From: an uncultured Burkholderiales bacterium | GTDB taxonomy: Bacteria > Pseudomonadota > Gammaproteobacteria > Burkholderiales > Burkholderiaceae_C | Assembly (NCBI GenBank): GCA_903932865.1 | Contig: CAIZHQ010000026.1 | Coordinates: 1-64,000 of the forward strand | DNA: 64,000 nucleotides | Direction of reading: 5' to 3' | Part shown: piece by piece, positions 52,464 through 61,430 of the stretch | Layout of the letters: the number at the start of each line of letters is the position of its first letter | Position numbering within the stretch: the first letter of the stretch is position 1 | Program-made: the position numbers and the translations under genes | Notes under the pieces: model-generated | The model's database searches: none | What the model was told of the DNA's origin: nothing | Seen by the model: the letters and a program-made list of their open reading frames with translations, nothing else

Positions 52464-53129
52464 ATGGTTTTGAGCTTTACCACCTTCACCGCCGGCATGG
52501 TGATGAGCATCACACTGATCATGGCCATCGGCCCACAAAACGCACATGTGTTGCGCATGGGCCTGCAGCGCCAGCACCTGTGGCTGACGGTGGCCGTCTG
52601 CGCCGTGGCCGATGTGGCACTGATTGGTCTGGGCGTGCTGGGTCTGGCGCAGCTGGGCGGCCTGAGCAACAAACTGCACGGCGCATTGGTCGGTGCAGGC
52701 ATGCTGTTTTTGACGGTCTATGGCTGGCAAGCATTTCAGCGGTTTTTGCGGCCCCGTGTTTTGACACTGGATGTGCCGTCAAGCGACACGTCCAGCGCAT
52801 CGGTGAACACCATGGCCAGCCCCCGGCCGCAACCCGTCACACGCCGTCAGGCCGTGCTGTCAGCACTGGCGTTTTCCTGGCTCAACCCGCACGCTTGGTT
52901 GGACACGGCCGTGCTGATCGGCACCGCCTCGCTGGCCTATGGACAAGGCAGCACCACTTTTGGCCTGGGCGCGGCAGCGGGTTCAATGCTGTGGTTTTTG
53001 GTGCTGGGCGCCGCCGCCTTCTGGCTGGGCCGCCGCCTGCATTCCCTGCACATCTGGCGCGCACTCGACGGCGCTGTGGCCCTGATGATGTGGTGCACGG
53101 CCGCGTGGTTGGGCTTCAGTCTGGTTTGA
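52464..53129 (+). CDS. argO: LysE/ArgO family amino-acid exporter
   Basis: A 221-residue inner-membrane exporter with six predicted helices, expelling L-arginine and perhaps lysine or canavanine. Family marks are MVMSITLIMAIGPQNAHVLR at the N-terminus and ALAFSWLNPHAWLDTAVLIG in the second half. The loop between helices 3 and 4 is Ser/Pro-rich. It is divergent from argP, supporting the arginine assignment. Confidence 0.9.
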   Translation: MVLSFTTFTAGMVMSITLIMAIGPQNAHVLRMGLQRQHLWLTVAVCAVADVALIGLGVLGLAQLGGLSNKLHGALVGAGMLFLTVYGWQAFQRFLRPRVLTLDVPSSDTSSASVNTMASPRPQPVTRRQAVLSALAFSWLNPHAWLDTAVLIGTASLAYGQGSTTFGLGAAAGSMLWFLVLGAAAFWLGRRLHSLHIWRALDGAVALMMWCTAAWLGFSLV

Positions 53130-53232
53130 GTGGGTGATGGTCTGCTGATCCCAACAAACACCCAGCACCAGCACGTCTTGATCGCCCACGGGGTGGGCTC
53201 CTACGAACTCAAGGCGCAAACAGTTCAGCGCA

Positions 53233-54066
53233 TTACCGTGTAAGCCAACGCCGCGCCGCAAAGCTCAGCGCATCCACACAGGCCACCATGAGCAGCATCG
53301 CGCCCAAGATCGTGGCGGTTTTGTTCATGTGGAACAGGCCCATGTGGAAAGACAACATCTGGCCCAAGCCGCCCGCACCCACCACGCCCAGCACGGCGGC
53401 AGCACGGATGTTGTTTTCCCAGCGGTACAGCGTGTAGCTCATGAGTTGCGGCAGCACCTGCGGCAAGGTGGCATAAACGAACACACGCAGCGGCCCCACA
53501 CCTTGGGTGCGTAAGGCATCACCCGGCCCGGTGGGGATGTTCTCCATGGCCTCGGAGAACAAACGGCCCAGCACACCGCTGGTGTGCAGTGCCAGCGCCA
53601 AGGTGCCCGCCATGGGCCCCAAGCCCGCAGAGATCAACAGCAGCGCGGCCCACACCAGTTCAGGAATGGCGCGCAGAGCATTGAGCAACCAGCGCGTGGG
53701 GCTGCGCAGCCAAGCAGGGTCTTGGGCGGACATGCGGCTGGCGGGCACAGCCAGCGCCAGGCCCAGCACCGCCGCCATGACAGTGCCCAGCGCTGACATG
53801 GCCAGGGTTTCCCAAGCGGCCCAAGCCACTTTGTTGACAAACACGGGCGACAAATCGGGCGGGAAAAATTCCGCTACAAAGCGGCCCATGCTGCGCGCGG
53901 CCTCCATGGACGCAAAAGACGCCCAGTCCAAGTCCAGCGAGACAAAACTGGCCACCACCAAGACCAGCAAAGCCATAGTGAACCAACACGCCTTGCAGCG
54001 GGCATCAAAAATCGGCGGCGGCAGTTTGTAGGGCGGGTTGGCCGCTTCACGAGAAAAAGGCTTCAT
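53233..54066 (-). CDS. phnE: Phosphonate-type ABC transporter permease (PhnE, second copy)
   Basis: A 277-residue inner-membrane subunit. It has the binding-protein-dependent permease motif ALRTQGVGPLRVFVYATLPQ (EAA-like) that contacts the ATPase, and NIRAAAVLGVVGAGGLGQML typical of PhnE. Two permease genes in a row is the usual arrangement for phnDCE1E2-type importers. The start overlaps the first permease stop by four bases (ATGA). The substrate may be phosphonate or phosphite. Confidence 0.9.
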   Translation of the reverse strand: MKPFSREAANPPYKLPPPIFDARCKACWFTMALLVLVVASFVSLDLDWASFASMEAARSMGRFVAEFFPPDLSPVFVNKVAWAAWETLAMSALGTVMAAVLGLALAVPASRMSAQDPAWLRSPTRWLLNALRAIPELVWAALLLISAGLGPMAGTLALALHTSGVLGRLFSEAMENIPTGPGDALRTQGVGPLRVFVYATLPQVLPQLMSYTLYRWENNIRAAAVLGVVGAGGLGQMLSFHMGLFHMNKTATILGAMLLMVACVDALSFAARRWLTR

Positions 54067-54947
54067 GCCAGCGCCTTTCTCAACCAAGCGCTCACGCGGT
54101 CGGCCAGCGCCACCAGCGCGATGAACACCAGCAGCAAGATGGCCACTTCACCACCGTTGAACATCTTCATTGAATTGTCAAGTTGCTGGCCCAAGCCACC
54201 CGCGCCCACAAAGCCCAGCACCACCGACGAGCGGATCGCACACTCCCAGCGGTACACCGTGTATGACGCCAGCTCGGCCGCGTGGCTGGGAAGCAGCGCA
54301 TAGACAAAAGCCTGCAGGCGGCCACTGCCATTGCGCATCAGGGTTTGGGTGGCGTGGCTTTCGCCGCTTTCCAAAATTTCGGCATACACCTTGCCCAGCA
54401 TGCCGCCATAGGTCAGCGCAATGGCCAACACCCCCGCCGTAGGTCCCAAACCGACCACACGCACAAACACCAAGGCCCACACCAGCTCGGGCACACTGCG
54501 CAGGACGATCAAGGTAGCGCGCACGCACCAACGCACCACAGCGGGCCAGCGGTCCATGCGACCCGACAAGGCCGAGAGCGACAAGACCCGCGTAGCCAGC
54601 AGGCTCAAAGGCACGGCCAGCACCAGCGCCAGCGTGACGCCCGCAGTGGCCATGGCCACGGTGCGCCAGGTTTCGCGCAGCACCATCTGCATGAATTCGG
54701 CGTTGTGCACCAGGGGCCAAAAGCTGGCCACAAAGTCGACCGTGACCTTGCGGTTATCCGGCGCCCACAGCACCCAAGGCCGGAACTCGGTGGCCACGCC
54801 CAGCGGCCATAGCAAGACCAGCGCCAGGCTCAGCCAAAACACCCGCGATAAAAACGCCGGGTCTCGCGAGGGCGCAGCCGGGCGCATGCTGGCCGGTGGC
54901 AAGCCAGGCGGTCGCGCATCGGGCATTCGGGAAACGGTGGCAGACAT
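54063..54947 (-). CDS. phnE: Phosphonate-type ABC transporter permease (PhnE, first copy)
   Basis: A 294-residue membrane subunit with about six helices. It has LRSVPELVWALVFVRVVGLG, the coupling motif TLMRNGSGRLQAFVYALLPS and CAIRSSVVLGFVGAGGLGQQ. It differs from the second PhnE, so the pair probably works as a heterodimer. An ATG at 54947 was chosen without a Shine-Dalgarno; the open frame begins with a TTG six codons earlier. A tandem heptad repeat lies just upstream. Confidence 0.9.
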   Translation of the reverse strand: MSATVSRMPDARPPGLPPASMRPAAPSRDPAFLSRVFWLSLALVLLWPLGVATEFRPWVLWAPDNRKVTVDFVASFWPLVHNAEFMQMVLRETWRTVAMATAGVTLALVLAVPLSLLATRVLSLSALSGRMDRWPAVVRWCVRATLIVLRSVPELVWALVFVRVVGLGPTAGVLAIALTYGGMLGKVYAEILESGESHATQTLMRNGSGRLQAFVYALLPSHAAELASYTVYRWECAIRSSVVLGFVGAGGLGQQLDNSMKMFNGGEVAILLLVFIALVALADRVSAWLRKALA

Positions 54948-54966
54948 GTCGCGTGCTTGCGTCAAT

Positions 54967-55015
54967 GGTCAGGGGTCAGGGGTCAGGGGTCAGGGGTGAG
55001 GGGTGAGGGGTCAGG
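54967..55015. repeat. Seven tandem 7-bp repeats (GGTCAGG/GGTGAGG)
   Basis: Seven contiguous 7-base units: four GGTCAGG, two GGTGAGG and one GGTCAGG, with no gaps, 49 bases in all. They lie in the 80-base gap between phnC and phnE on the coding-strand leader of phnE. The unit is not a multiple of three, but it is outside a reading frame, so copy change would alter spacing rather than frame. Such arrays often vary in length by slippage. Confidence 0.95.
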
Positions 55016-55027
55016 TCGCAGGCCGCG

Positions 55028-55864
55028 TCAGCGGCAATGCATCACAGCCGGCGCAGGCGCTGCAGGGGCCGGCTCGTCCACACTGATCGGCGCTTCGCCG
55101 CGCAGCTCGTGTTCGTGCTGGTCATACAAATGCGCCAAGTGCTCGCGGCTGACTTGTGCAGACGGCAAGTCAAACACCAGCTGCCCGCCGCGCAAACCCA
55201 CGATGCGCGGGAAATGCGCCAAAGCCATGTCCACCTGGTGCAAGGTGGCCACCAGCGTCACTTGGCGTTCGGCCGCCAAGCCCACCAAGGCCGTCATGGC
55301 CATGCGGGCGCGCATCGGGTCGAGGGCAGACAGCGGTTCGTCGATCAGCCACAGGCTGGCCGGAGCCAGCAGGGCGCGGGCCAAGCCCACGCGCTGGCGC
55401 TCACCGCCTGACAGGCGGTCCACGCGGTCGAACAATTTGTCACCCAAGTCAAAGTGCACCAGCGCTTCATAAGCGGCCGGAATGTCGGTGGGATAAAACA
55501 GCGAGCGCAAACTGGCCCACAAACCCATGCTGGGCAATCGCCCGGCCAACACCGAGGTGACCACACGTTGTCGGGGGGGAAGCGGCGGCACCTGCGGGGC
55601 CAGAAACAACTGGCCGCGCAAACGGCGCAGCGCGCCAGCTGATTGCATCCAGGGGTTCACGTCCGACAACTGCACGCTGCCTTGTGTGGGCCGCTGCGCA
55701 CAGGCCAGCACCTGCAACAAAGTGGTCTTGCCCGCGCCCGATGGGCCAATGATGGCCACTTGATCGCCTGTGCTCAAGCGCAGGTTCAAAGCCCGCAAAG
55801 CCGCTGGCGCAACGGGCAAAGCCGCCGGATGCCTAGCCTCCAGGCCCAATAACTCGATGTTCAC
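55028..55864 (-). CDS. phnC: Phosphonate-type ABC transporter ATP-binding protein
   Basis: A 278-residue ATPase. Walker A GPSGAGKTT is at 40-48, the signature LSGGERQRVGLARALL and Walker B LWLIDEPLSALD follow, and the switch histidine is in ATLHQVD. The C-terminal tail after about residue 250 is Pro/Ala-rich (VDEPAPAAPAPAVMHCR) and longer than in the family. It lies between phnD and the two phnE genes. Confidence 0.92.
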   Translation of the reverse strand: MNIELLGLEARHPAALPVAPAALRALNLRLSTGDQVAIIGPSGAGKTTLLQVLACAQRPTQGSVQLSDVNPWMQSAGALRRLRGQLFLAPQVPPLPPRQRVVTSVLAGRLPSMGLWASLRSLFYPTDIPAAYEALVHFDLGDKLFDRVDRLSGGERQRVGLARALLAPASLWLIDEPLSALDPMRARMAMTALVGLAAERQVTLVATLHQVDMALAHFPRIVGLRGGQLVFDLPSAQVSREHLAHLYDQHEHELRGEAPISVDEPAPAAPAPAVMHCR

Positions 55865-55882
55865 CGCGCTGCTGCTCAGGCT

Positions 55883-56752
55883 TTAGAGCAAACCCGCACT
55901 GCGGGCTGCCGACTCCAGGCCCTTGTAGTTCTCGGGCGTGGTGGAGATGTAGCGGGTCGAGCGGTTGAGCTTCAGGATCTCGGCGTGCTCGGGGTTGGCG
56001 GGGTTCAGGGCCAACAAGGCGGTCTTGATTTTTTCGCGCAAGTCGGCAGGCATGTCGGCATGCACCGACCAGTTGTAGTTGTAGTAAGGCGCGGTGGTGA
56101 AGAACACGTTCACGTCTTGCGTGTTGACTTTGTTCTCGGCCACGAACTTGCGCCAAACCGTGATGTCCAGCGCCGCTGCGTCGACCTTTCCGCTGACCAC
56201 CGAGGCGATGGTGGCGTCGTGCGCGCCACTGTAAGCGATGCGTTTGAAGTCTTTTTCAGGGTCGATGTTGACTTGCAGCAAAAAGCTGCGCGGCATCAGG
56301 TGGCCCGAGGTGCTGCTTTGCGAGCCAAACGACACTTGCTTGCCCTTCATGTCGGCCAGTGTCTTGATGCCCGAGTTGGTCTTGGCGATGAACACCGACT
56401 GGAATTTGGTGTCTTCTTCGCGCTGAGCAAGAGGCACGATTTTGCCGCCCGAGCGGATGCTGGCTTGCACAAAGGTGAAGCCGCCGAACCAGACCACATC
56501 GACTTTTTTGTTCACCAAGGACTCTACGGCAGCGGGGTAATCGGTCACGGGGGTGAACTGCACCTTCATGCCCAACTGCTTTTCCAGGTAAGTGGCCAAG
56601 GGTGTGAATTTGCGCACCTGCTCGGTGGCGGCCTCTTCAGGGATGGTGGTCACGCGCAGCGTGGTTTGCGCACTGGCGTGGGTCATGGCGGACAAGGCCA
56701 AGAAACCCAGGCAAGCGGTAGAAAGGATTTTAGAGAGGAGGGCGTGCATCAT
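55883..56752 (-). CDS. phnD: PhnD/SsuA/transferrin-family solute-binding protein
   Basis: A 289-residue periplasmic receptor of the phosphonate ABC type. It has a signal peptide (MMHALLSKILSTACLGFLAL) and family features LRVTTIPEEAATEQVRKFTP, ESLVNKKVDVVWFGGFTFVQ, GKQVSFGSQSSTSGHLMPRS and the tail YISTTPENYKGLESAARSAGLL. Its ligand could be phosphonate, phosphite or another phosphorus compound. No Pho box was seen upstream. It is first of the phnD-phnC-phnE-phnE order. Confidence 0.9.
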   Translation of the reverse strand: MMHALLSKILSTACLGFLALSAMTHASAQTTLRVTTIPEEAATEQVRKFTPLATYLEKQLGMKVQFTPVTDYPAAVESLVNKKVDVVWFGGFTFVQASIRSGGKIVPLAQREEDTKFQSVFIAKTNSGIKTLADMKGKQVSFGSQSSTSGHLMPRSFLLQVNIDPEKDFKRIAYSGAHDATIASVVSGKVDAAALDITVWRKFVAENKVNTQDVNVFFTTAPYYNYNWSVHADMPADLREKIKTALLALNPANPEHAEILKLNRSTRYISTTPENYKGLESAARSAGLL

Positions 56753-56866
56753 GGTGACTTTACAAAAAACAAGAAAACAGATTACACCCTGAAATCCTTG
56801 CACCCCGTGCTGCAGGGGCCAAACATGCACAAGCCTGTAGCCGACTGCGGTGACTTAATATGCCGC

Positions 56867-57835
56867 ATGAGCACGCCCCAATTCATCCAGTTGTACCAGC
56901 ACAACGCTGCCGCAGTGGCGCAAGAACTCTTGCAGGGCCTGAGCGCCCCTCAGGCCTTCACTTCGCCCAAATACCTGTACGACGCACTGGGCTCGCGCCT
57001 GTTCGAGGCCATCACTGAGCTGCCCGAGTACGACCTGACCCGCACCGAAGCCAAACTGATGCAGTTGCACAGCGCCAGCATGGTCGCTCAACTGCCGCGC
57101 GGCGCGTGCTGGATCGACCTGGGCGCAGGCAATTGCGAAAAAGCCGGTCGTTTGCTCAACCCCATGGGCGCCAGCCGCTACGTGGCGGTGGACATTTCGG
57201 TGGACTTTGTGCGCCAGGCCCTGGATGTGCTGCAACGACAGCACCCCGGCTTGCCCATGGCGGGTCTGGGCGTGGACTTTTCGGGCGGCCTGCAGCTGCC
57301 TGCCGAACTGGCGCTCGACCCGGCGCAGCCGCGTGTGCTGTTCTACCCAGGATCGAGCATCGGCAACTTCACGCCAGAACAGGCGCTGGGTTTCCTGTGC
57401 AACTTGCACAGCGCCTGCGGAACAGCCCCAGGCAGCGGTTTGCTGATCGGGGTGGATTTGCTCAAGGACCCCGCCGAACTGGAGGCCGCTTACGATGATG
57501 CATTGGGTGTGACCGCCGCCTTCGACCTGAATTTGTTGTTGCACATCAACCAACTGGTGGGCAGCGACTTTGCGCTGTGCGACTGGCGGCACCTGTCACG
57601 CTTCAATGCGCCTCAATCGCGCGTGGAGATGCACTTGCAGGCGCGCCACGCAGTGAAGGTGCAGTGGCCCGGTGGTCAGCGCCAGTTTGCAGCCGGAGAA
57701 ACCATCCACACCGAAAACGCCTGCAAATGGACCGTGAATAACTTTGAGTCATTGCTGTTGTCAGCCGGCTTTGGCTCGACCCGTGTCTGGACCGATCCGA
57801 AAGAACGTTTTGCGGTGTTCTGGGCAATGGCCTGA
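56867..57835 (+). CDS. egtD: L-histidine N-alpha-methyltransferase
   Basis: EgtD trimethylates histidine to hercynine with SAM, the first step of ergothioneine synthesis. The 322-residue product has KYLYDALGSRLFEAITELPE followed by YDLTRTEAKLM (hallmark), the SAM motif WIDLGAGNCEKAGRLL, FYPGSSIGNFTPEQALGFL and a C-terminal ENACKWTVNNFESLLLSAGF. MSTPQFIQL was taken as start; an in-frame ATG lies 42 bases upstream. The sulfur-transfer partner EgtB is not in the window. Confidence 0.93.
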   Translation: MSTPQFIQLYQHNAAAVAQELLQGLSAPQAFTSPKYLYDALGSRLFEAITELPEYDLTRTEAKLMQLHSASMVAQLPRGACWIDLGAGNCEKAGRLLNPMGASRYVAVDISVDFVRQALDVLQRQHPGLPMAGLGVDFSGGLQLPAELALDPAQPRVLFYPGSSIGNFTPEQALGFLCNLHSACGTAPGSGLLIGVDLLKDPAELEAAYDDALGVTAAFDLNLLLHINQLVGSDFALCDWRHLSRFNAPQSRVEMHLQARHAVKVQWPGGQRQFAAGETIHTENACKWTVNNFESLLLSAGFGSTRVWTDPKERFAVFWAMA

Positions 57836-57933
57836 GCTTGTCGCTCATTTGATTGGGCCACTGAACAAGCCTGCACATAATGAATCCAGACCAGCGTTCA
57901 TGCTGAGTTCATATTCATTACCAGGAGACTTGC

Positions 57934-58701
57934 ATGTTGAACGATCTGAAAAACAAAGTGGTTCTGATCACCGGTTCGAGCACCGGCATCGGTGCCGCCG
58001 CAGCCGTCGCCTTTGGCAAGTTGGGCGCCCGCGTGGCCGTGCACTACAACAGCAGCCAAGGGCCTGCCGAAGAAGTCCTGGGCCGCGTCAAGGCCACAGG
58101 CGCACAAGCCATCTTGCTCAAAGGCGATGTGCTCGAATCGGCGCAATGCCAACGGCTCGTGGATGAAACCGTCAAGGCTTTTGGCCGCATCGACATTCTG
58201 ATCAACAACGCTGGCGCTTTGGTGCAACGGGTTCCCATTGAAGAGATCACCGATGAATTGTTTGACAACGTGGTGTACCTGAACGTGCGTTCGGCGATGA
58301 TGTGCACGGCCGCTGCGGTGGCGGCCATGCGCCAGCAAGGCCAAGGCGGCGTGGTGATCAACGTGACCTCTGTGGCGGCCCGTCACGGCGGCGGCGCAGG
58401 AGCCTCACTGTATGCAGGTTCCAAGGGATTCGTGTCCACCATGACTCGGGGGCTGGCCAAGGAACTGGTCAAGGACAACATCCGTGTCAATGCCGTGGCG
58501 CCAGGCGTCATCACCACCCCGTTTCACGAGCGTTTTTCAACCCCACAAATGCTCGAAGGCTTCAGGGCCACGATTCCCATGAACCGACTGGGAACAGCCG
58601 AGGAATGTGCGGGTGCTTTTGTGTACCTGGCCTCAGAAGAGATGTCGGGGTACGTGACAGGTCAGATCATCGAGGTCAACGGCGGACAATACATGCCCTG
58701 A
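57934..58701 (+). CDS. SDR family oxidoreductase
   Basis: A 255-residue FabG-like enzyme. It has ITGSSTGIGAAAAVAF at the cofactor site, NNAGALVQ, the Ser in NVTSVAARHGGGAG, and catalytic YAGSKGFVSTMTRGLAKEL. The tail GYVTGQIIEVNGGQYMP is typical. AGGAGA lies before the ATG. It is convergent with the TauD gene, a hairpin separating them. Its role probably relates to the adjacent TRAP-TauD cluster, but this is inference. Confidence 0.88.
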   Translation: MLNDLKNKVVLITGSSTGIGAAAAVAFGKLGARVAVHYNSSQGPAEEVLGRVKATGAQAILLKGDVLESAQCQRLVDETVKAFGRIDILINNAGALVQRVPIEEITDELFDNVVYLNVRSAMMCTAAAVAAMRQQGQGGVVINVTSVAARHGGGAGASLYAGSKGFVSTMTRGLAKELVKDNIRVNAVAPGVITTPFHERFSTPQMLEGFRATIPMNRLGTAEECAGAFVYLASEEMSGYVTGQIIEVNGGQYMP

Positions 58702-58727
58702 TGCTCAATGGCCTTGAGGATTGAGCA
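58702..58727. terminator. Hairpin between convergent SDR and TauD genes
   Basis: TGCTCAAT (58702-58709) pairs with ATTGAGCA (58720-58727), an 8-bp perfect stem with a 10-base loop. It starts one base after the SDR stop and covers the TauD stop codon. No U-tract is obvious on either side, so it may act as a weak bidirectional terminator. Confidence 0.45.
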
Positions 58728-59553
58728 CAGTCACGCGCCACAAGGTGCGTGGCCGGGTCAGGTCGATCAAGGGCGCACTGTGCAATAACAAAGCGTTGTC
58801 CCAGACGATGACATCGCCTTTTTCGTAATTGTTGGTGTAGCAATAGGCATCTTGGGTGGCATGTGCCGCCAGTTCACGCAACAAGTCCAGGGCCTCGTCA
58901 TCGGGCAAGCCCTCAATCCCAAACGAGCTGCCACTGACCGCGTAGAGCGCAGGCTGCCCGGTGAAAGGGTGTGGCCTGACCAGCGGGTGACGCACCCAGT
59001 TGACCCTTTGGGCCTGCTCAGCGTTGAGCACAGAGGCCACGCTACGGGATTGTTTGTCCAGGTTGTCGCGGTTGCCATAGTGGTGCTTGACCACCAAACC
59101 TTTGATTTTCTCTTTCATGCCCGAGGACAAGTCGGCATAGGCTTTGGCCTGGTTGGCAAAGGTGGTGCCATTGGGGGCGGGCGGCACGTCTTGGGCGTGC
59201 AAGATGGTGCAACGCGCCACATCGTCCAGATATGAATAATCGGTGTGGAAATAAGTGCCGGCATCCACCAGCCCCGTGGGCTTGCCGTCCTTGAACACGT
59301 TGGAAAGGATCAGGATGTTGGCATCTTGCGGGTGGTGAAAAGTGTCAATGACATGGGGCGAAGGTCTGCCCCACTGTTTGGCAAAGGTCACCATTTGGGC
59401 TGGCGTGAGCGACTGGTTTTTCAGCACGATGAAGCCATGCCGATGCAAGGCATCTGCCAACCACTGGCTTTGATGGGCGTCCAGGGGCTCGGACAGATCC
59501 AGCCCGTCGATGCGGGCTCCCAAAACATCACTGAGAGGAACAATGCTGGCCAT
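58705..59553 (-). CDS. TauD/TfdA family Fe(II)/2-oxoglutarate dioxygenase
   Basis: A 282-residue non-heme iron enzyme that couples 2-oxoglutarate decarboxylation to substrate hydroxylation. Iron ligands are His103 and Asp105 in YFHTDYSYLD, and the distal His in ALLLHSAP; Arg in RPRTLWRVTVLNP binds 2-oxoglutarate. TauD acts on taurine and TfdA on 2,4-D; the substrate here is unknown. It begins 4 bases after the DctM stop, so it belongs to the TRAP operon and probably works on the imported compound. Confidence 0.92.
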   Translation of the reverse strand: MASIVPLSDVLGARIDGLDLSEPLDAHQSQWLADALHRHGFIVLKNQSLTPAQMVTFAKQWGRPSPHVIDTFHHPQDANILILSNVFKDGKPTGLVDAGTYFHTDYSYLDDVARCTILHAQDVPPAPNGTTFANQAKAYADLSSGMKEKIKGLVVKHHYGNRDNLDKQSRSVASVLNAEQAQRVNWVRHPLVRPHPFTGQPALYAVSGSSFGIEGLPDDEALDLLRELAAHATQDAYCYTNNYEKGDVIVWDNALLLHSAPLIDLTRPRTLWRVTVLNPQGH

Positions 59554-59557
59554 GTTT

Positions 59558-60877
59558 TTACTTGATCATGTCGGGTGCAAAGATGGTTGGTAAAAACAGC
59601 ACGATGTCCGGAAAAACGATGATGGCCAGCAAGACCACCAGCATGGGGATCAACATGATCATGGTGTCTTTGATGGCAAAACTCAGCGGTACTTTGGCCA
59701 CCGCACACGAGATCATCAAACACATACCGTAAGGCGGCGTGATCAGACCAAAGGCCAAAGACACAATCCCCACAATCGCAAAATGCACCGGGTGCATGCC
59801 CACCGACTCGGCCAAAGGCTGCAAGGTCGTACCCACGATGATGATGGCGGGAATGGCATCCAGAAAGCAACCCACCACCAAAAATGCCCCGGCAATCAAC
59901 AAACCCACACCAATGACGCCCAGGCCCCAGCCGGTCACATTGGCCAACAACGCTTTGGGGATTTGGTAATAAGCCAACAACCAACCGAACACCGAGGCCG
60001 TACCGACGCAAAACAAAGCCACAGAGCTGAGCTTTCCGGTGTCCACAATGGCGGTGATGAAACTCTTCCAGCTCATTTCGCGGTAAAAAAGCATGGACAA
60101 AACCGCGGCATACAACACCGCCACAGCAGCCGACTCGGTGGCCGTGAACCAGCCCAGCAAGATGCCGCCGACGATGATGAATGGCGTCATCATGGCCGGA
60201 ATCGATACGATGGCCGCCTTGTAGATTTCAGTCAGATTGGCTCGGGGATAAACCGGGTAGTTGCGTTTTTTGGCATACGCATGCACTGTGGCCATTTGGG
60301 CCAGGCCAATCAGCAAGCCGGGCACGATGCCCGCCAAATACATGGCCCCAATGGATGTCGAAATCACGCCACCCCAAACCACCATCAGGATCGAAGGGGG
60401 GATGATCACCGCCAACACCGCAGACACCGCCGTGATGGCTATAGAGAACGACAAGTCATAACCTTCTTTGACCTGCGCTTCAATGAAGAGCTTGCCCTGG
60501 CTGGCGGCATCTGCAGTCGATGATCCCGAGATGCCTGCAAAGAAGACGGACAAGATCACATTGATCTGCGCCAAACCGCCCGGAAAGTGGCCCACCAGCG
60601 CGCGCGAAAGTCGCATCAAGCGGTCGGTGATGCCGCCACTGTTCATCAAGTTGGCGGTCAGCAAAAAGAACGGTACTGCCAACAAAATGAAGGAGTTGTA
60701 GGACTTGAACATTTCGTTGAACAAGACCATGGGCGAGAGCCTGGGCTCAAAAATCAGCACCGGCAAAGACGCCAGTCCCAAAGCAAACGCCACGGGCACA
60801 CGGATGGCCAACAGCAAGAAAAAGCCTCCGAAGAGGACCAATGCCGCCATTGACGGCGAAAGAAGAGAGGAGGTCAA
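59558..60877 (-). CDS. TRAP transporter large permease (DctM)
   Basis: A 439-residue membrane subunit with about 12 helices. Motifs include FLLTANLMNSGGITDRLMRL, FFAGISGSSTADAASQGKLF, IIPPSILMVVWGGVISTSIG and GCFLDAIPAIIIVGTTLQPL, and LITPPYGMCLMISCAVAKVP. It overlaps the DctQ gene by four bases. Sequence differs clearly from the DctM near 21 kb, so the two TRAP systems are not recent duplicates. Confidence 0.95.
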   Translation of the reverse strand: MTSSLLSPSMAALVLFGGFFLLLAIRVPVAFALGLASLPVLIFEPRLSPMVLFNEMFKSYNSFILLAVPFFLLTANLMNSGGITDRLMRLSRALVGHFPGGLAQINVILSVFFAGISGSSTADAASQGKLFIEAQVKEGYDLSFSIAITAVSAVLAVIIPPSILMVVWGGVISTSIGAMYLAGIVPGLLIGLAQMATVHAYAKKRNYPVYPRANLTEIYKAAIVSIPAMMTPFIIVGGILLGWFTATESAAVAVLYAAVLSMLFYREMSWKSFITAIVDTGKLSSVALFCVGTASVFGWLLAYYQIPKALLANVTGWGLGVIGVGLLIAGAFLVVGCFLDAIPAIIIVGTTLQPLAESVGMHPVHFAIVGIVSLAFGLITPPYGMCLMISCAVAKVPLSFAIKDTMIMLIPMLVVLLAIIVFPDIVLFLPTIFAPDMIK

Positions 60878-61365
60878 ATCACAGACCCTTGGTTAGAGCT
60901 TTCGCTGATGTCACTGGCATTGAACATGTGATCGAGCAAAAAGATGATCCATAAAAATCCTGCAATGGGCCAGACTATGAAAATCCACCACATGGGCATC
61001 TCAGCCAGCTCAGACGTCTGGTTCCAGCCAAACTTGGTGAACTCAATGCCCCAATACAGAACCACAGCGGAAAAAATGAGCATGGCAGACTGACTCATGC
61101 GCAGTAAGACGTGAGTCGCACGAGGGGAAAGCTCGGGCAAGAAGTCGACATCAAAGTGAAGTCGCTCTCGCACACCCAAAGTGGCCCCCAACATGATGAG
61201 CCAAACAAAGAAAAACCGGCTCATTTCCTCTGTCCACATGTAACGCGGAATCAGATCCGTGAACCGGGAAAAAATTTGCAAACTTACCGGAATGATCAGA
61301 AGCAGTACCGTCAAAATCAACAAAAAATGAAGCAGACGATCGATCAAGGTAAGAATTTTTTGCAT
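60874..61365 (-). CDS. TRAP transporter small permease (DctQ)
   Basis: A 163-residue four-helix protein with the family segment FSRFTDLIPRYMWTEEMSRF and GVRERLHFDVDF. Its stop overlaps the DctM start (ATGA). It follows the DctP stop by 65 bases in the order receptor, small permease, large permease, TauD. Confidence 0.92.
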   Translation of the reverse strand: MQKILTLIDRLLHFLLILTVLLLIIPVSLQIFSRFTDLIPRYMWTEEMSRFFFVWLIMLGATLGVRERLHFDVDFLPELSPRATHVLLRMSQSAMLIFSAVVLYWGIEFTKFGWNQTSELAEMPMWWIFIVWPIAGFLWIIFLLDHMFNASDISESSNQGSVI

Positions 61366-61430
61366 TTACAGTCTCGAAAATTCGAAGAAACGAGCAGCAT
61401 GACGCTGCTCGTTGTTTACCGCATGTCGGT

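Noticed and set aside
54967-55015. Heptad repeats as a CRISPR array
   Set aside because: Units are 7 bases with no spacers and no cas genes.
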